From Metridium senile (lineage: Eukaryota; Cnidaria; Anthozoa; Actiniaria; Metridiidae), in assembly GCA_949775045.1 (NCBI GenBank), contig OX459104.1:5563306-5627305 (forward strand): DNA of 64,000 bases, given 5' to 3'. This document shows, one piece after another, positions 1 to 64,000 of the stretch (positions are counted from its first letter, which is position 1; each line of letters opens with the position of its first letter). The notes beneath the pieces were generated by a model. That model worked only from the letters and a program-made list of their open reading frames with translations. It had not been told where the DNA came from and did no database searches. The position numbers and the translations under genes were made by a program.

Positions 1-1843
1 ATATTAGGTTCTGAGTTATGGATATGGGTTCTGAGTTATGGATATTAGGTTCTGAGTTATGGATATGGGTTCTGAGTTATGGATATGGGTTCTGAGTTAT
101 GGATATGGGTTCTGAGTAATGGATATTAGGTTCTGAGTTATGGATATGGGTTCTTAGTTATGGATATGGATATGGGTTCTGAGTTATGGATATGGGTTCT
201 GAGTTATGGATATGGGTTCTGAGTTATGGATATGGGTTCTGAGTAATGGATATTAGGTTCTGAGTTATGGATATGGGTTCTGAGTTATGGATATTAGGTT
301 CTGAGTTATGGATATGGGTTCTGAGTTATGGATATGGGTTCCGAGTTATGGATATGGGTTCTGAGTTATGGATATGGGTTCTGAGTAATGGATATTAGGT
401 TCTGAGTTATGGATATGGGTTCTGAGTTATGGATATTAGGTTCTGAGTTATGGATATGGGTTCTGAGTTATGGATATGGGTTCTGAGTTATGGATATGGG
501 TTCTGAGTTATGGATATGGGTTCTGAGTAATGGATATTAGGTTCTGAGTTATGGATATGGGTTCTGAGTTATGGATATGGGTTCTGAGTTATGGATATGG
601 ATATGGATATGGGTTCTGAGTTATGGATATGGGTTCTGAGTTATGGATATGGGTTCTGAGTTATGGATATGGGTTCTGAGTTATGGATATGGGTTCTGAG
701 TTATGGATATGGGTTCTGAGTTATGGATATTAGGTTCTGAGTTATGGATATGGGTTCTGAGTTATGGATATGGATATGGGTTCTTGATATGGGTTCTGAG
801 TAATGGATATTAGGTTCTGAGTTATGGATATGGGTTCTGAGTTATGGATATGGGTTCTGAGTTATGGATATGGGTTCTGAGTTATGGATATTAGGTTCTG
901 AGTTATGGATATGGGTTCTGAGTTATGGATATGGATATGGGTTCTGAGTTATGGATATGGGTTCTGAGTTATGGATATTAGGTTCTGAGTTATGGATATG
1001 GGTTCTGAGTTATGGATATGGGTTCTGAGTTATGGATATGGATTCTGAGTAATGGATATTAGGTTCTGAGTTATGGATATGGGTTCTGAGTTATGGATAT
1101 GGGTTCTGAGTTATGGATATGGGTTCTGAGTTATGGATATGGGTTCTGAGTTATGGATATAGGTTCTGAGTAATGGATATGGGTTCTGAGTAATGGATAT
1201 TAGGTTCTGAGTTATGGATATGGGTTCTGAGTTATGGATATTAGGTTCTGAGTTATGGATATGGGTTCTGAGTTATGGATATGGGTTCTGAGTTATGGAT
1301 ATGGGTTCTGAGTTATGGATATGGGTTCTGAGTTATGGATATGGGTTCTGAGTAATGGATATTAGGTTCTGAGTTATGGATATGGGTTCTGAGTTATGGA
1401 TATGGGTATGGGTTCTGAGTTATGGATATGGGTTCTGAGTTATGGATATGGGTTCTGAGTTATGGATATGGGTTCTGAGTTATGGATATTAGGTTCTGAG
1501 TTATGGATATGGGTTCTGAGTTATGGATATGGGTTCTGAGTTATGGATATGGATATGGGTTCTGAGTTATGGATATGGGTTCTGAGTAATGGATATTAGG
1601 TTCTGAGTTATGGATATGGGTTCTGAGTTATGGATATGGATATGGGTTCTGAGTTATGGATATGGGTTCTGAGTTATGGATATGGGTTCTGAGTTATGGA
1701 TATGGGTTCTTAGTAATGGATATGGGTTCTGAGTTATGGATATGGGTTCTGAGTTATGGATATGGGTTCTGAGTTATGGATATGGGTTCTTAGTAATGGA
1801 TAGGGGTTCTGATCTGAGTAATGGATATTGGGTTCTGAGTAAT
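1..1843. repeat. 20-bp satellite/minisatellite array
   Basis: About 1.8 kb of head-to-tail copies of a 20-bp unit, GGATATGGGTTCTGAGTTAT, mixed with a 21-bp variant that has TATTAGG in place of TATGGG and a variant with GAGTAATGG. Some short ATGGAT-unit slippages occur. The array begins before the window. It lies in an intron, or upstream, of the large + strand gene. A short remnant at 2795-2826 shows the array once continued past the inserted LINE fragment. Confidence 0.97.
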
Positions 1844-2794
1844 GAGCACAATAGAGCACAACGGACAACATGCCATGCCAATGGTCACACTTGGATCAAG
1901 AAGATCTTATATGCAGACGATGCTGCCTTCCTATTCAGCACCAAGTCGGCCATGCAAGTAGCAATTAACATAATCAACGACACGCTGGTAGAATACGGTC
2001 TTGGGCTATCAGTGAAGAAGACCGAAACGCAGGTTGTCACCTCAACAGACTACGAGGAGGAAACTCTGATAGAGCTTAACGGGACCAAGATCAAGAATTC
2101 CAAAGTGTTCAAGTACTTGGGCGTGAACATTGACCCGAACAACGACTCAGCTATGACCGCACAGCGCATAGCTGCTGCATGGGGCAAGTACAGTGAACTT
2201 AAACGCATTTTGACTGACCATCGCATAAAAATGGGTATTCGACGTAACTTCCTACAGGCCTATTGTCGATCGCACCTCAAGTACACCGCACATACATGGG
2301 ATATTAGCGAGAAGAATTTGGCCAGCTTAGAGGTAGTGTGGCGCAAAATGCTACGAAGTATGATAAAAGGAGGCCACAAGAGGCGCAACAGCCCACCCAC
2401 GCGCAACAAGAAGGAATCACTACGAGCTTATAACCAGCGCATCAGTAAACAAGAGTGGGACTACGCATACATCTACAACAACGATGACATCTACCGCATC
2501 ACCGGTGCTGGTCGTCTGGACGTTTTCATCCGGAAACAAACGATGCGTTGGCTCGGTCATGTGGTCCGCATGGAAAATTTCGTGCCACAGAAGCAGATAC
2601 TCTTCGCCAAAAACCAGCGTAAATACTCACACGATCGCTGGCTAAAATTAGAAAAATGGACGGGCCTCGACAGAGGCCAGATCTGGACAATGATGATGAA
2701 GAAGAAAGAATTTCAAAGCTGGCTGGACGTTTGGGCCAGACCAGCTACTCCCAACAGCTAGCCGTTCCATGGAGGATATAAACTTACTTACTTA
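1844..2794 (+). mobile_element. 5'-truncated non-LTR retrotransposon, RT C-terminal fragment, inserted in the satellite
   Basis: From about 1851 to the TAG at 2759-2761 the sequence reads about 300 codons without a stop. It starts just before the reverse-transcriptase catalytic box (LYADDAAFLF) and ends with the RWLGHVVRM-type C-terminal segment common in RTE/Jockey-like non-LTR elements. The apparent upstream extension of this frame into the satellite is fortuitous. The 3' end is a short CTTA repeat tail. The flanks share TAATG, a possible target duplication inside the satellite, so the fragment landed in the array. Endonuclease and most of RT are missing: dead on arrival. The exact clade is not assigned. 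Confidence 0.85.
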
Positions 2795-3044
2795 ATGGAT
2801 ATGGGTTCTGAGTAATGGATATGGTTTTTAAGCATTGAATTAATTAAGGATGTTATGGGTATAATTTAATGTAAGCCATATTCTTTCTCGTTTCTTTACG
2901 TTAATGAGGGACAGGAGCGGATCTCACCCATGACTTAACTTACTGCGATATGATAATGAGTATGCAGTGAGAATATATAACTATTAAGATTATAAAGTTG
3001 TTTTTACAGTGTCTGTGATTAATCTATATTTGTTTGGTCAACAG
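2795..3044. other. Satellite remnant and intron end
   Basis: A short stretch of the 20-bp satellite resumes here (2795-2826), then unremarkable AT-rich sequence leads to the splice acceptor (CAACAG) at 3044. Confidence 0.7.
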
Positions 3045-58050
<55,006 letters not shown>

Positions 58051-58475
58051 GAAAAGACACATTCTTAGGAAAAAAAAATTGCACACATATCCCGTTTCTT
58101 GCCTCGAAAAGATTTTTCGAATGCAACCACTAAGCACTGACAAACATGAGCTATTTATATTGGAGTTTTTTTAAATCATCAAAAATTACAAAAATTAGTA
58201 GATGAATAGCAAATCAAGACATTGCTATTGATGACGAATTCTCCAAAGCAGTAGCCGTTTAATTAACTAGACATTTGTTCTGCATGGTAATATCTCAGAC
58301 TGAATTAGTTCTTGCATGCTAGCTAACTACAATCAAATTGTAATGTTCAAAATAATACAGATAAAGGCTGTTGGATTATGTTGACTCTCAACTTTCCATT
58401 CTAAACGTTCCAACCTTTTAAAGTTGCCTAATTTGTAATTGCATGAAATTTGAAATATTGCTTTGAAATATTAAA
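58051..58475 (+). promoter_or_regulatory. Probable 3' UTR with ATTAAA signal
   Basis: No AATAAA was found after the stop. ATTAAA at 58470-58475 is the best polyadenylation signal seen. Confidence 0.35.
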
Positions 58476-58969
58476 CCAACCAACATAAGTGATAAACCTG
58501 TTGTATTTATTTTCATTATACAATAATATATTTATTATACAATTGTCAATGAAATTCCTATACAATGCATTTCTCTGTACAAAAAAATGATATTTTCACA
58601 TACTATCAGCTTTACGATAATTTGTTGTATCAAAAACGTTTCTTTTTCATTGATAATTATTTGATACACACGTGTGTATCTAGCAGATTTACACAATTAA
58701 GGTGAAATACAAAGAAATGAATTTTAGAAGGACGCTTTTTTGCTAACTAGGATATCACATCACAGACACGCTTTTAAATTTGCCCATTCAAAATACAAAT
58801 CTTGTGATTGGTTCATGGATTAATAAATGGAAGAATGATTGAGATTTTGATTGGTTGTACCGCTGTACAGTATTGGACAAAAGGCGCATTAACACAGGCT
58901 TAGCCTCGAATATCCAATGAAAATGCTTAACAATATATTGACACATTTGAATTAACTCTGAATCGAGAT

Positions 58970-59178
58970 ATTCCCTTTGCAAATGCGCATTTTGTCAAAT
59001 AGTACAGCGGTGCTAAATAACACTTAAACTGGAGTATTGAGATTATCCCTGTGCAAATGCACCTTTTGTCAAATAGTACAGCGGTGATAGATAACATGAA
59101 ACTGGAGTATTGAGGCTTTCCCTGTGCAAATGCGCCTTTTGTCAAATAGTACAGCGGTGCTAGATAACATGGAACTGG
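58970..59178. repeat. Three tandem units of about 70 bp
   Basis: GTCAAATAGTACAGCGGTG recurs three times. The minus-strand frame across it is repeat-derived. Confidence 0.85.
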
Positions 59179-59280
59179 TCTATTTACCGCGGTTTTGTTC
59201 CCCAAATAAACTCTGTAAAAATCCTTCTCGTAAGCAACCGCAAGTTCCCATTTTTTTAACTTGTTTTGCAAGCATTTGAG

Positions 59281-59432
59281 TATATTTTTTTCTGAAAATA
59301 CGTAAGAAAATACGTAAGAAAAATACGTAAAAAAACGTAAGAAAATACGTAAGAAAATGCGTAAGAAAAAAACGTATGAAAATAATACGTAAGAAAATGC
59401 GTAAGAAAATACGTAAGAAAAAATGAGGATTT
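59281..59432. repeat. AAAATACGTAAG minisatellite
   Basis: About 13 imperfect copies of an 11-12-bp unit. Confidence 0.92.
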
Positions 59433-59667
59433 GAAAACGAAATTCTTTTGTTTTGAAACTTTGTATAAGGTTGAGTTACGTTGAATTATTTATTATTACT
59501 ATTATTCATAATCACTAGAACGATTATTAGGGTGGTGACTAATACCACCACTTTTTTCTTAGAGACACTAACGTATACATCGATCACTAGTTATCATACA
59601 GTTTTAGTTATAAAGCGAAGGGAGAGGGCCCTGGGAACGAGGTTGATGAAAGTGGTCTATATAGTAT

Positions 59668-60374
59668 TTATCGTGGCCAGCAAAGAACATGATTTAAATC
59701 AAGAGACGTTCTAAATTCTTGGTGATGCTTATATCCCCAACAGTAGCACACCTGTCCTACGGTGGCGTTGCCTTTTACTGAATAATCGTACGCTTTACAA
59801 CCTTCCCATATATTCCGGCAGTGATTGTCGCATTCTAGAAATATAATTCATATGAATAACTTAATATTGATGGTGGAGACGAAGATATGGTGATGTTGGG
59901 TGGAGATGTTATGTGATAAAGATGGTGATGTTCCCATATATTACGGCAGTGATTGTCACATACTAGAATTAAATGTTTGTCACATGACATGATAATAATA
60001 ACGATAATGATAACGATAATGATATTGATAACGATAATGATAACGATAATGATAATGATAATGATAATGATAACGATAACGATAATGATAACGATAATGA
60101 TAACGATAATGATAATGATAATGATAATGATAATGATAATGATAATGATAACGATAATGATAACGATACCAACCACACCTTTTGCACATGTCATGCCGAC
60201 ATTGGTCCTCATAAGCCCACCTTCTTCCTCCGTAAACTCTGCATTCATCCAATTAGCTGCTCTGTCGATCATTGGCTTGTCTGAATCACACCAATCAACC
60301 CAGTTCCCTCCGCTACTCACGAGATGGACATAGATGAACGTGACCGATAGGGTTATCAGTATGTGAGCAAGCAT
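59668..60374 (-). CDS. Secreted cysteine-rich protein, two exons, about 120 aa
   Basis: Exon 1 is 60374-60179 on the minus strand: MLAHILITLSVTFIYVHLVS is a good signal peptide, followed by GGNWVDWCDS... to MTCAK. The donor AAAAG|GTGTGG (phase 1) lies directly beside a microsatellite; GTTG|GTATCG 10-12 bases further is an in-frame alternative. Exon 2 is 59834-59668: acceptor ATTTCTAG|AATGCG, then ECDNHCRNIWEGCKAYDYSV..., VCYC, ending CWPR and TAA at 59670-59668. The mature part has eight cysteines, with a C-x3-C and a later C-x-C, the spacing of cysteine-stabilised alpha/beta peptides (defensins, macins, some venom peptides). Family and role are unknown: antimicrobial, venom or signalling are all possible. 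An AATAAA lies at 59494-59489 on this strand. Convergent with the channel gene. Confidence 0.7.
59931..59962 (-). pseudogene. Truncated duplicate of exon 2 of the cysteine-rich gene
   Basis: After TAATTCTAG an acceptor-like edge is followed by VCDNHCRNIWE in the same frame as exon 2, then unrelated sequence. It is a 5' fragment of exon 2 lying between the two real exons; no donor follows. Confidence 0.8.
59988..60172. repeat. (GATAAT/GATAAC)n microsatellite inside the intron
   Basis: About 185 bp of GATAAT and GATAAC units. It fills the 5' part of the intron of the cysteine-rich gene. Open frames through it on both strands are not genes. Confidence 0.97.
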
Positions 60375-60550
60375 TGTCACGCAATCCACTGTTGGGAGTA
60401 ACGCTATAGATTACTGAACAGATAACGGTATCATGCAGAAGGAAATAGTAGAGGAGATCGAGAGAAATAGATATACCAGTATGTAACCAAGCATTGTCAC
60501 GCAATCGACTGTTGGGAGTAACGCTATAGATTACTGAACAGATATACGGT
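60356..60550. repeat. Duplicated 5' end of the cysteine-rich gene
   Basis: Two direct copies of about 75 bp (60356-60430 and 60476-60550) share GGGAGTAACGCTATAGATTA. On the minus strand both carry the 5' leader and the start codon region; the upstream copy reads MLGYILVYLFLSI... and soon stops. Confidence 0.85.
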
Positions 60551-60565
60551 ATATCGGAAGAAAAT

Positions 60566-60708
60566 ACTGTATTTACTCGAATAAGCGTCGCCCTCGAATA
60601 TAGCTTTTGATGAAAATGTATTTGCAATGCTGTTTTAGAAGAACATTACTAGAGTTAAAGTGCGGCGCTTATTCGAGCGCGGTGTTTATTCGAGTGAATA
60701 CGGTATTA
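60566..60708. mobile_element. Hairpin MITE, TACTCGAATAAGCG type
   Basis: ATACTGTATTTACTCGAATA at the left is inverted, imperfectly, at the right end (TATTCGAGTGAATACGGTAT). It lies in the probable promoter region of the cysteine-rich gene. Confidence 0.75.
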
Positions 60709-61052
60709 GAGAAGATCGTGGACACAAGCGAAATAGTTACGACCCGAGCAATAATTGCATTTAGTATAAATGCATAAGAGATTAGAGAAGATCCGTGCAG
60801 TGATTGGTCGAGAAATTCACACTATTTCTCGATAATCACCTACAGCGTTTCGCGCGCTTTTAGAAATGAGAAATGAACAACGTTTTCTTCAAAAAAGGTC
60901 GACTGGATATTTTTTACTTTTTGAAATAGCTTTTGTATTTATACATACAGCTTTTGTATATATACTTTTGTATTTAATTATACTAAAACAATTATCCACC
61001 TCGGGTTCAGTGAATATCATCTAACTCCGTCTCGGTTAATATTCACTGTTGT

Positions 61053-61378
61053 TATATAGCTAATCATTTTGACTATATATATAACGAGCATTCTCATTGG
61101 TTGATAGATGCTCACGTGATATTAGTTAAATCTAACTGTATCCCGACCGGGATACAAGTGCCAAGCGCATTGAATAATAATTCAAATTTTCTTAATTTAC
61201 TTGTCTAAAATGATTAGCTATATAACAAAACGCTTAATGACTGATCCCTCGGGAAACCAGTTAGTTTTGTCTCCCTCGAATCTCAATGTTTCCCTCGGCC
61301 GGAGCTTCGGGAAACTGATTGAGATTCTCGGGAAACAAAACTAACTGTTTCCCTCGCGGGACCAGTCATTAAGTGTAT
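61053..61378. mobile_element. Hairpin repeat of about 325 bp (copy 1)
   Basis: Begins TATATAGCTAATCATTTTGA and ends CATTAAGTGTATA. It contains an inverted pair (CTCGGGAAACCAGTTAGTTT). A direct second copy is at 62554-62875. The two have diverged little. Confidence 0.88.
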
Positions 61379-62553
61379 ATTGTTATATATGTATTCTTTA
61401 GATTAGACCTTTAACTTTTATTTGTCTTTGTTCCAAATTTTAACACGTATTTTTAAAACGTTATAAATCGGCCGCAAAAAAGAAGATTCTTAATTAACGG
61501 CTCCTGTCGATCCGAGCTGTACATGTTAAGGTAATTTACTGCTTTCACACCCTCAATATAATGCCTTTTTTCTTTTGTTTTCTTGAGCTAATATGCAAAG
61601 ATATCCCGAGCTCAGTGCTCACTGTAGCAAAGTTGGAAATTACAAGACAATCGAGCTATGCTTTCTCTAAAAAAACGTCGAGTTTCATACTAAAGATACG
61701 TAGTGTAAACAATTGTGTCGAGGTAATGCACAGTGCTATCGATATGAATGCAATAACTTTTGAAGAAATCATAACGACTGAGTCTCGACATATTAAATTC
61801 CAACGCTATTCTTTAGAAGTATACGTTTAAAAGAAAAATGTAGAGAGATATTTCAGTGCCCGTGAACTTAATACTAAGCTTTTTTATTTATTCAATGAAT
61901 AATTCAATGTGTTCAGGTTGAAGAAAACTGACTTGATATCACTGCAAAACCAGATTTTAGAGTCGCTTGACATCATACTAAATAAAGATAAAGAATTACA
62001 CTTCGAAAGAGTGGCGAAATATTATAAAATGTGCGTCTCGGGTGATGAATACTCGAAAAATCGGTGATTCAGATGTCATCAATAGAAAGGTTTACACTAA
62101 AACATCTATTATAATGTAAATACATTGACTAATAATACTGATAAACTAGTGATAAAAAGATAGCTCGATCGGTTTGTACTTTTCTGACTTTGCTATAATA
62201 TGCATTGAGTCAGGAATATCATCGCTTGTTAGCTCAAGAAAACGAAACAAAATGATATTTAGAGACTGACAGCTTTCAAATTACCTTCACAGCTCCCCGC
62301 TACAAATTCTTTGCAGCCGATTCGAGGCGTTATAAAAATACGCATTAGATTTTAGAACTCAAACAATTTAAAGTAAAAGGACAAATCTAAAGAATGTCTT
62401 CAAAATCTTCTTTAAATATTGTATATATACACCTGTAGGACCTGAAGCGCTGAGTGAAAAGTACAGTGAAATATACATGCCTTGGGAAACCTACCCGCAA
62501 TTGACGTCACAAGTAATTAATTCAAAATGGCGTCCCGCATTATGGGAAGGGTG
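61379..62553. other. Stretch between the two hairpin repeats
   Basis: AT-rich. An open frame of 89 codons at 61561-61830 has no recognisable motif and no matching splice context. I see no gene. Confidence 0.5.
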
Positions 62554-62875
62554 TATATAGCTAATCATTTTGACTATATAACGAGCATTCTCATTGGTTG
62601 ATAGATGCTCACGTGACACTAGTTAAATCTAACTGTATCCCGACCGGGATACAAGTGCCCAGCGCACGTGAAAAAATTCAAATTTTCTTAATTCACTTGT
62701 CTAAAATGATTAGCTATATAACAAAACGCTTAATGACTGATCCCTCGGGAAACCAGTTAGTTTTGTCTCCCTCGAATCTCAATGTTTCCCTCGGCCGGAG
62801 CTTCGGGAAACTGATTGAGATTCTCGGGAAACAAAACTAACTGTTTCCCTCGCGGGACCAGTCATTAAGTGTATA
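62554..62875. mobile_element. Hairpin repeat of about 322 bp (copy 2)
   Basis: Direct copy of 61053-61378. Confidence 0.88.
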
Positions 62876-63272
62876 ATATTCACTTCATAAAACCTAACTT
62901 ATTTTAAAACTTTCTTTTTTGTTTAATTGCAACAAATATTCAACAAATATAGTATATATAGTGCCATATATTGCATGCCGTGTATTATATATATGTTCAG
63001 TTCTGTTTATTATATAAACTCATGACAAATGCAACAGCAAGAGTTTTATCAAGATATGCATCAAAAATTATTAAAAATCTTAACAAATAGATGGTAACGT
63101 GTTATTTCACTTTGAAATAACATGTTATTTTCACAATGTGAAGATATCACTTCTTCGCGCGGGAGATTACCTGATATTTCACTGAAGTTTATATAATAAA
63201 TATTCATATCTGATATTCGATATCCTTAAATTCTCATTGTTTACCTTGAAATTCTCTTCATCTACCGTGTAA

Positions 63273-64000
63273 GGTGATCTGTTGAGCTTACCTGATTTCA
63301 CTCCAATATCATTGCCGGTTTTCAATATTTAATGACATTGATACTATGGCCACTAGAAACGTTCTTTTCTTCAGGAGGAGGGGTGCGGTCGTGTATTTGT
63401 TGCGCTGGTAACATCACAGGGAGCCCAAGCTCATCACTTGTGATCTTTTACAGTAAATGTATGAAGTATAAACCACGGCTGAGCCTTAGTTATTTGGTAA
63501 ATAAAAACTTTCTTTTACGTAGATAGTTGTGTATAACTGTTTTCTATTCTGTGAACGAGTTTTAGCTCAATTAGGGGCTGTTTATAGGAAGGCGAGTTGT
63601 CCCTGCTAGCCGGGATAACTCTATTGTTTTGAGTCCCCCGGGGAATACAAAACAAAAGAGTTATCCCGGCTAGCAGGGACAACTCGCTTTCATATAAACA
63701 GCCCCTTAGAGCGATTTTGACGAAAATACCCTAGCAAGACAAAGAAGAAGACAAAAAAAGTTTTTATTATTGTATATTTGAGACACATCGAAAGGATATC
63801 TCATGACTCCATACATTTACTGTAAAAGATCACAAGTGATGAGCTTGGGCTCCCTGTGATGTCACCAGCGCAACAAATACACGACCGCACCCCTCCCCCT
63901 GAAGAAAAGAACGTTTCTAGTGGCTATATTATCAATGTCATTAAATATTGAAAACCGACAATGATATTGGAGTGAATTCAGGTAAGCTCGACAGATCACC
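63273..64000. repeat. Inverted repeat, 191-bp arms, running to the window end
   Basis: Arms 63273-63463 and 63810-64000 are inverted copies. Because the right arm stops at the window edge, the repeat may be longer outside. It contains the CACAGGGAGCCC motif also found at 23790-23830, so the two palindromes may be related. Confidence 0.88.
63574..63705. mobile_element. 132-bp PIF/Harbinger-like hairpin MITE
   Basis: Begins GGGGCTGTTTATAGGAAGGC and ends with the complement (one or two changes). TTA on both sides (63571-63573, 63706-63708), the 3-bp target used by PIF/Harbinger elements. Arms of about 50 bp. Confidence 0.85.

Noticed and set aside
59281..59432. CRISPR-like array
   Set aside because: Short AAAATACGTAAG units without spacers, in an animal genome: a minisatellite.
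59953..60333. Poly-IM/poly-S/poly-HY frames on both strands
   Set aside because: Microsatellite translations; only the minus-strand exon before the donor at 60179 is kept.
61561..61830. 89-codon frame
   Set aside because: No motif, no signal peptide, no supporting splice sites; between two repeats.

Overview
This is AT-rich animal DNA with long introns, single-exon extracellular domains joined by phase-1 introns, and very many mobile elements. The element types (non-LTR fragment, Penelope-like fragment, two Ty3/Gypsy elements, many hairpin MITEs, tRNA-headed SINEs) and the coding families suggest a marine invertebrate. A cnidarian is my best guess, but that is an inference.

Main gene (+ strand). 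The window opens inside a large gene whose 5' end lies upstream. I can join 22 exons from 3045 to the stop at 58050, with intron phases and reading frame agreeing throughout (about 1,685 residues). Order: a two-exon laminin-G/ConA-like domain (3045-5099), a three-exon SEA-like domain (6677-8715), nine FN3 domains with one exon each (13652-21873), and an ionotropic-glutamate-receptor (iGluR)-type channel module (26606-58050): ligand-binding half S1, M1, a pore with a K+-channel-type filter (TLGYGD), M2, half S2, M3 and a short basic cytoplasmic tail. In outline it is a GluR0-like, potassium-filter glutamate-receptor relative carrying an adhesion-type ectodomain, and it is the most interesting object in the window.

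FN3 region. One pair of FN3 exons has been duplicated in tandem (about 14640-19080). The second copy has lost the GT of one splice donor and carries a nested pair of DNA transposons.

The 23-kb intron inside S1 (26882-50047) is a nest of elements: a 15-kb element with 1,203-bp terminal inverted repeats and a 9-bp target duplication (Mutator-like by structure) contains a Ty3/Gypsy element (172-bp LTRs, 5-bp target duplication), which is itself split by a second Ty3/Gypsy element whose integrase precedes reverse transcriptase (Gmr1-like order) and whose Gag has a SCAN-like segment. Further right is a decayed reading frame with a 2A-like motif.

Downstream, on the minus strand at 59668-60374 and convergent with the channel gene, is a small two-exon gene for a secreted cysteine-rich protein of about 120 residues; its intron is filled by a microsatellite and a truncated copy of exon 2. 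The rest (60.5-64 kb) is repeats, hairpin MITEs and a large inverted repeat running off the end of the window.
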